A DNA stretch of 7,489 nucleotides from Halobacteriales archaeon. GTDB lineage: Archaea > Halobacteriota > Halobacteria > Halobacteriales > SKSH01. The number at the start of each line of letters is the position of its first letter. The first letter of the stretch is position 1. The stretch spans positions 1 to 7,489 of the forward strand of contig SKSH01000139.1 of the NCBI GenBank assembly GCA_007118075.1, read 5' to 3'. A model generated the notes under the pieces. It saw only the letters and a list, made by a program, of their open reading frames with translations. It searched no databases and was not told the DNA's origin. A program made the position numbers and the translations under genes. This document shows, in pieces, positions 4,767 to 7,489 of the stretch.

Positions 4767-5390
4767 TCAAAACGAGAGTCTGAAGTGACCGAGGTACGGG
4801 ATTCGTATAGCCGCGCGCCCCTCGACCCATTCTGGTTTGATTACCTCGAAGTGTTCACTAACCTGATCGTAGGCGTGGTTATCGTCCCCCTTCGTGATGA
4901 ACCCGTCATGGGGTGCAGGACAGTTATTCAGCGTCGCGCAGCTTGCCTCTCCATCGAGATACTCTGGATTTGCACGATCGAACCAGTTCTCACCCTCCTC
5001 GACCCAGAGATGTAAGCGATGGATGATAGAGATCCCCTCACCATCCTCGTTGAAGACGACCACGTGACCGGGTTTCCCGAAGGCAAGATGACCGACCTCT
5101 TCGCCCTCTTCAAGGGTGATTAGGTTGGTATCACCGCCACCGTCGTGGGCGGAATAGCGGTCCTTGTCGACGAGGAATACCAAATCTCCCTCATTCATAT
5201 TGGGTTCCATACTCCCACTCTCGATGGCGACAAATGGTGGCCAGACTCCGCTGAGGGCGAACAACACCGACACGATGATGGCGATGATTAGAAATCCGAT
5301 GAAGACATCCCAGACGAACCGGGCTGTCCCTTCGAGGATGGCGCGGGGCCGTGAGCGACCGTCCCCCTGTTCATCATCCAAACGCTGCAT
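4767..5390 (-). CDS. sec11: Type I signal peptidase, archaeal Sec11 type
   Basis: The 207-residue membrane serine protease removes signal peptides from exported preproteins on the outer face of the membrane. The N-terminal 24 residues are charged, followed by one transmembrane helix (about 25-47, VFIGFLIIAIIVSVLFALSG). Conserved boxes follow: ESGSMEP with nucleophile S60 at 57-63, IIHRL with H124 at 122-126, and TKGDDNHAYDQ at 166-176 with the expected acidic residue(s). The Ser-His-Asp pattern is archaeal/ER type, not the bacterial Ser-Lys dyad. C151 and C157 lie in the outer domain and could form a disulfide. It converges on orc1 with zero spacing (TGATCA holds both stops) and is divergent from polD1. 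A TTTAT on the minus strand near 5409-5413 lies only about 21 nt before the ATG, a little close for a TATA box. The link to replication genes is conserved synteny rather than shared function. Confidence 0.93.
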   Translation of the reverse strand: MQRLDDEQGDGRSRPRAILEGTARFVWDVFIGFLIIAIIVSVLFALSGVWPPFVAIESGSMEPNMNEGDLVFLVDKDRYSAHDGGGDTNLITLEEGEEVGHLAFGKPGHVVVFNEDGEGISIIHRLHLWVEEGENWFDRANPEYLDGEASCATLNNCPAPHDGFITKGDDNHAYDQVSEHFEVIKPEWVEGRAAIRIPYLGHFRLSF

Positions 5391-5492
5391 TCGTCAGCAG
5401 GGAGTCGATAAATGGTCAAGAACCTTGCGTTCATCCCGACCAGCCACGTGAACCCGTGGGATTTTAGCTGATTGCTCTCCTTCATCTCAGCC
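5391..5492. promoter_or_regulatory. Divergent promoter region of sec11 and polD1
   Basis: In this 102-bp gap, GGATTTTAG (plus strand, about 5459-5467) lies about 28 nt before the GTG at 5493 and supports that codon as a leaderless polD1 start. On the minus strand TTTATC near 5408-5413 is the only TATA-like site before the sec11 ATG. No terminators or SD sequences are seen. Confidence 0.45.
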
Positions 5493-6914
5493 GTGTCAGA
5501 GGCTTCCCTTGGACGGATTGTTGCGCTGCTTGCAGCCGAGGGTTTCACCGCCGAGAAAGCGGCCGTTCGATGCATCCAGCAGCAAGGGGATCCACGTGCG
5601 GCGATCAATTCGATCATCGAACACGTCCCGGATGAGACGGTGACACTCACCGAAGCCGATATTGAAGAAGTGCTCACCGTGGAGCCGCCTACGAGGAGCG
5701 ATCGGACCAGCGAGATCAGGGTTGTCGCTGATATGACCGGTGCGAGTACAGGCACCGGCACGTTTGATGATTTTCTAGCGCTCTTCAGAGATCGGTATGA
5801 TCGACTCTCAACCCTTCTTCGCGATCGTGTTTCGGCCAGATCAATCGCTTCCCTGCAGACAACCAATCGGGCGAGACATGGGATAGGGGTGATCGGTTTG
5901 CTCACCGATGTCCGCTCAACCGGATCTGGTCACTGGGTGTTGGAGCTTGAGGACCGAACGGGGGCGTGTCGCGCTCTCATCCACCGGGATAATGACCTCT
6001 ATGGGATGGTCGATGAGTTACTTTTGGATCAGGTACTCGCGATCGAGGGAACCCTTGCAGATGACGGTGGCATCATCTTCGTCGACGCGTTGCACCAGCC
6101 GGAGGTACCAATGTCGAACCAGGCCACCCGAGCAGACGAGTCCATCGAAGTGGCACTCATCAGCGACCTCCATGTCGGCAGCCAGGAGTTCGCCGAGGGT
6201 GCCTGGGAGACTTTCGTCGATTGGCTTGATACGTCCGAGGCACAATCTATCGAGCACCTGATCATCAGCGGTGATCTCGTCGACGGTGTCGGTGTGTATC
6301 CAAATCAGTCCAAGGAGCTCGCCATCGTGGACGTGTACGACCAGTATCGTGCGGCGGCCGAGCAGCTGCAGGCGGTACCATCCGATATCCAAATCACCAT
6401 CATCCCCGGTAATCATGACGCGGTCAGACTGGCTGAACCACAACCGGCATTCGGAGAGAGGATTGCCAAGATGTTCGAGTCGATCGAGGCCCGACTGGTG
6501 AGCAATCCGGGGTGGATAGAGATCGAGGGTGTCACGTTCCTCCTCTATCATGGGACCTCCTTTGACGATGTCATCGCCTCGATTCCAGGGGGAATTGTCG
6601 AGTATGAACGCCCAGATGCGGCGATGGTACAGTTGCTCAGAAAACGACATCTAGCACCGACATACGGCAGCAGAACCCGGATCTCACCCGAACCTATCGA
6701 CCACCTTGTGATCGACCAGGTACCAGATGTCTTTCACGCAGGACATACGCATACCACCGGAGTCGATACCTACCGAGATGTTCGGGTGATCAACACCGGT
6801 ACCTGGCAACACCAGACGCCATTCCAGCGGCAGGTCAACATCGATCCTGATGTCGCGATCGCAGCCATTGTCGATCTGCAGGACCTCAGTGTGACGGTCC
6901 GCAGCTTCCTCTAA
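5493..6914 (+). CDS. polD1: DNA polymerase D small subunit (DP1, 3'-5' exonuclease)
   Basis: DP1 is the proofreading subunit of the archaeal replicative polymerase PolD, partner of DP2. The frame is open from a TTG at 5472, but GTG at 5493 is preferred because of the TATA-like box 28 nt upstream and a natural MSEASLGRIV start; this gives 473 residues. After a variable N-terminal region, an OB-fold lies at about 120-205 (GIGVIGLLTDVRST, RALIHRD). A calcineurin-like phosphoesterase domain follows from about 218 with all metal-binding motifs: SDLHVGS (D225, H227), GDLVDG (D261), GNHD (N307, H308), YHG (H353) and HAGHTH (H415, H418, H420). An intact set predicts an active Mre11-like nuclease. It is close to the origin and orc1, as in other haloarchaea, but its DP2 partner is not in the window. 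Its stop overlaps the convergent amidohydrolase gene by 4 nt. Confidence 0.94.
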   Translation: MSEASLGRIVALLAAEGFTAEKAAVRCIQQQGDPRAAINSIIEHVPDETVTLTEADIEEVLTVEPPTRSDRTSEIRVVADMTGASTGTGTFDDFLALFRDRYDRLSTLLRDRVSARSIASLQTTNRARHGIGVIGLLTDVRSTGSGHWVLELEDRTGACRALIHRDNDLYGMVDELLLDQVLAIEGTLADDGGIIFVDALHQPEVPMSNQATRADESIEVALISDLHVGSQEFAEGAWETFVDWLDTSEAQSIEHLIISGDLVDGVGVYPNQSKELAIVDVYDQYRAAAEQLQAVPSDIQITIIPGNHDAVRLAEPQPAFGERIAKMFESIEARLVSNPGWIEIEGVTFLLYHGTSFDDVIASIPGGIVEYERPDAAMVQLLRKRHLAPTYGSRTRISPEPIDHLVIDQVPDVFHAGHTHTTGVDTYRDVRVINTGTWQHQTPFQRQVNIDPDVAIAAIVDLQDLSVTVRSFL

Positions 6915-7489
6915 CTGGCAGTCCCATCAGCGATCGGCTCGCCGCCTTTGAACACCGATACGATCCCGTCGCGAAGGACCGAGATGTCATCCGTGGGATC
7001 GGCATCGAGAACCAGGAAATCAGCATGTGACCCAGGGGTGAGGGTACCGATATCATCGACCGGAAGGGTCGCGGTGGTCGCTCCGGTAGCGGTGTGTATT
7101 GCCTCGATCGGCGTCATCCCGATCTCATCGACGTAGAGTTCGAGCTCGAGGACGTTCTCTCCGTGTGGGACCAGCCCTGGACCGATGAAGTCGGTTCCTG
7201 CGGCGAGATGGATGCCCTCCTCGAATGCCCATCTGGTTGATTCGATGTGGGCGTCCCTGACCGCACGGGCCTTTCGCATCCCCCACGGTGGGATGCCGTG
7301 GTCCTCACCATGATCGACGATTCGATCAACGATGGCTAGGGTCGGAACCATCACCGCCTCGGTTTCGTGGAACAGTTCGATACATTCGTCATCGAGGTAG
7401 ATGCCGTGTTCGATGGTATCGACGCCGTTTCTGAGCGCGTTCTTGATGCCGGGTGCACCCTGGGCATGTGCCGCCACTGGGATACCCAC
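6911..7489 (-). CDS. Imidazolonepropionase-like amidohydrolase, C-terminal part (runs off the right edge)
   Basis: The last 192 codons of a metal-dependent amidohydrolase (COG1228-like) are seen. The first visible codon is GTG, but it is an internal valine at the window edge and not a start. Motifs: AAHAQG with a metal-binding His at visible residue 8, DTIEHG with His 28, AAGTDF with the catalytic Asp at 100, and the C-terminal TGATTATLPVDDIGTLTPGS-HADFLVLDADP stretch, in which the protein returns to the beta-sandwich domain. The family hydrolyses cyclic amides, dipeptides (Xaa-Pro dipeptidase-like) and related compounds; the substrate cannot be named from this part. The TAG stop overlaps the polD1 TAA stop region by 4 nt. 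No functional link with the replication genes is suggested. Confidence 0.9.
   Translation of the reverse strand: MGIPVAAHAQGAPGIKNALRNGVDTIEHGIYLDDECIELFHETEAVMVPTLAIVDRIVDHGEDHGIPPWGMRKARAVRDAHIESTRWAFEEGIHLAAGTDFIGPGLVPHGENVLELELYVDEIGMTPIEAIHTATGATTATLPVDDIGTLTPGSHADFLVLDADPTDDISVLRDGIVSVFKGGEPIADGTAS

Noticed and set aside
5288..5905. A 205-codon minus-strand frame across the sec11/polD1 gap
   Set aside because: Serine/arginine-rich product unlike an acidic halophilic protein; it overlaps two well-supported genes.
6018..6650. A 210-codon minus-strand frame inside polD1
   Set aside because: Antisense shadow of the phosphoesterase domain, with no motif or start signal of its own.
1..7489. 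Mobile elements, CRISPR arrays, defence or toxin systems
   Set aside because: I saw no transposase or integrase motifs, terminal inverted repeats, regularly spaced repeats or defence domains; the locus looks like conserved core chromosome.

Overview
The window looks like the main chromosomal replication origin (oriC1-type) of a haloarchaeon (class Halobacteria). Evidence: strongly acidic, lysine-poor proteins; leaderless-type TATA boxes about 25-30 nt before several starts; an Orc1/Cdc6 initiator next to an AT-rich gap with repeated origin recognition boxes (ORBs); the origin-associated oapA-oapB-oapC genes on the other side; and an archaeal-type signal peptidase and the small subunit of archaeal family-D DNA polymerase downstream. 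I cannot name the genus.

Left block (1-1027): the N-terminal 97 codons of an XPD/Rad3-like DNA helicase on the minus strand are divergent from a plus-strand gene for a degenerate RecA/KaiC-fold protein (DUF7090-like). A 29-codon minus-strand reading frame predicting one membrane helix ends 9 bp from that gene. Between it and oapC is an isolated ORB-like element (1074-1097).

Oap operon (1100-2551, minus): oapA (Era-like GTPase), oapB (DUF2073) and oapC (zinc ribbon), transcribed in that order away from the origin, with a 4-nt gap and a 1-nt TAATG overlap, so almost certainly co-translated.

Origin (2552-3278): a 727-bp gene-free region. ORB-B (minus) and ORB-C (plus) are inverted around an AT-rich unwinding candidate. 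ORB-C carries a G-string with a short hairpin. A second AT-rich block rich in palindromes follows, then ORB-D (plus) a few bases before the orc1 start. A good TATA box lies inside the origin next to ORB-C.

Right block (3279-7489): orc1 (plus), sec11-type signal peptidase (minus), polD1 (plus), and the C-terminal part of an imidazolonepropionase-like amidohydrolase (minus). The two convergent pairs here abut exactly or overlap by 4 nt. Initiator, origin, and replicative-polymerase subunit are thus packed together; Orc1 is expected to bind the ORBs, open the AT-rich DNA and probably repress or tune its own gene through ORB-D. oapABC and orc1 both run away from the origin, co-directional with the forks.

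No rRNA, tRNA, insertion sequence or CRISPR array was seen. The least explained items are the distal ORB beyond oapC, the promoter and palindromes inside the origin, the small membrane frame and the DUF7090-like gene.
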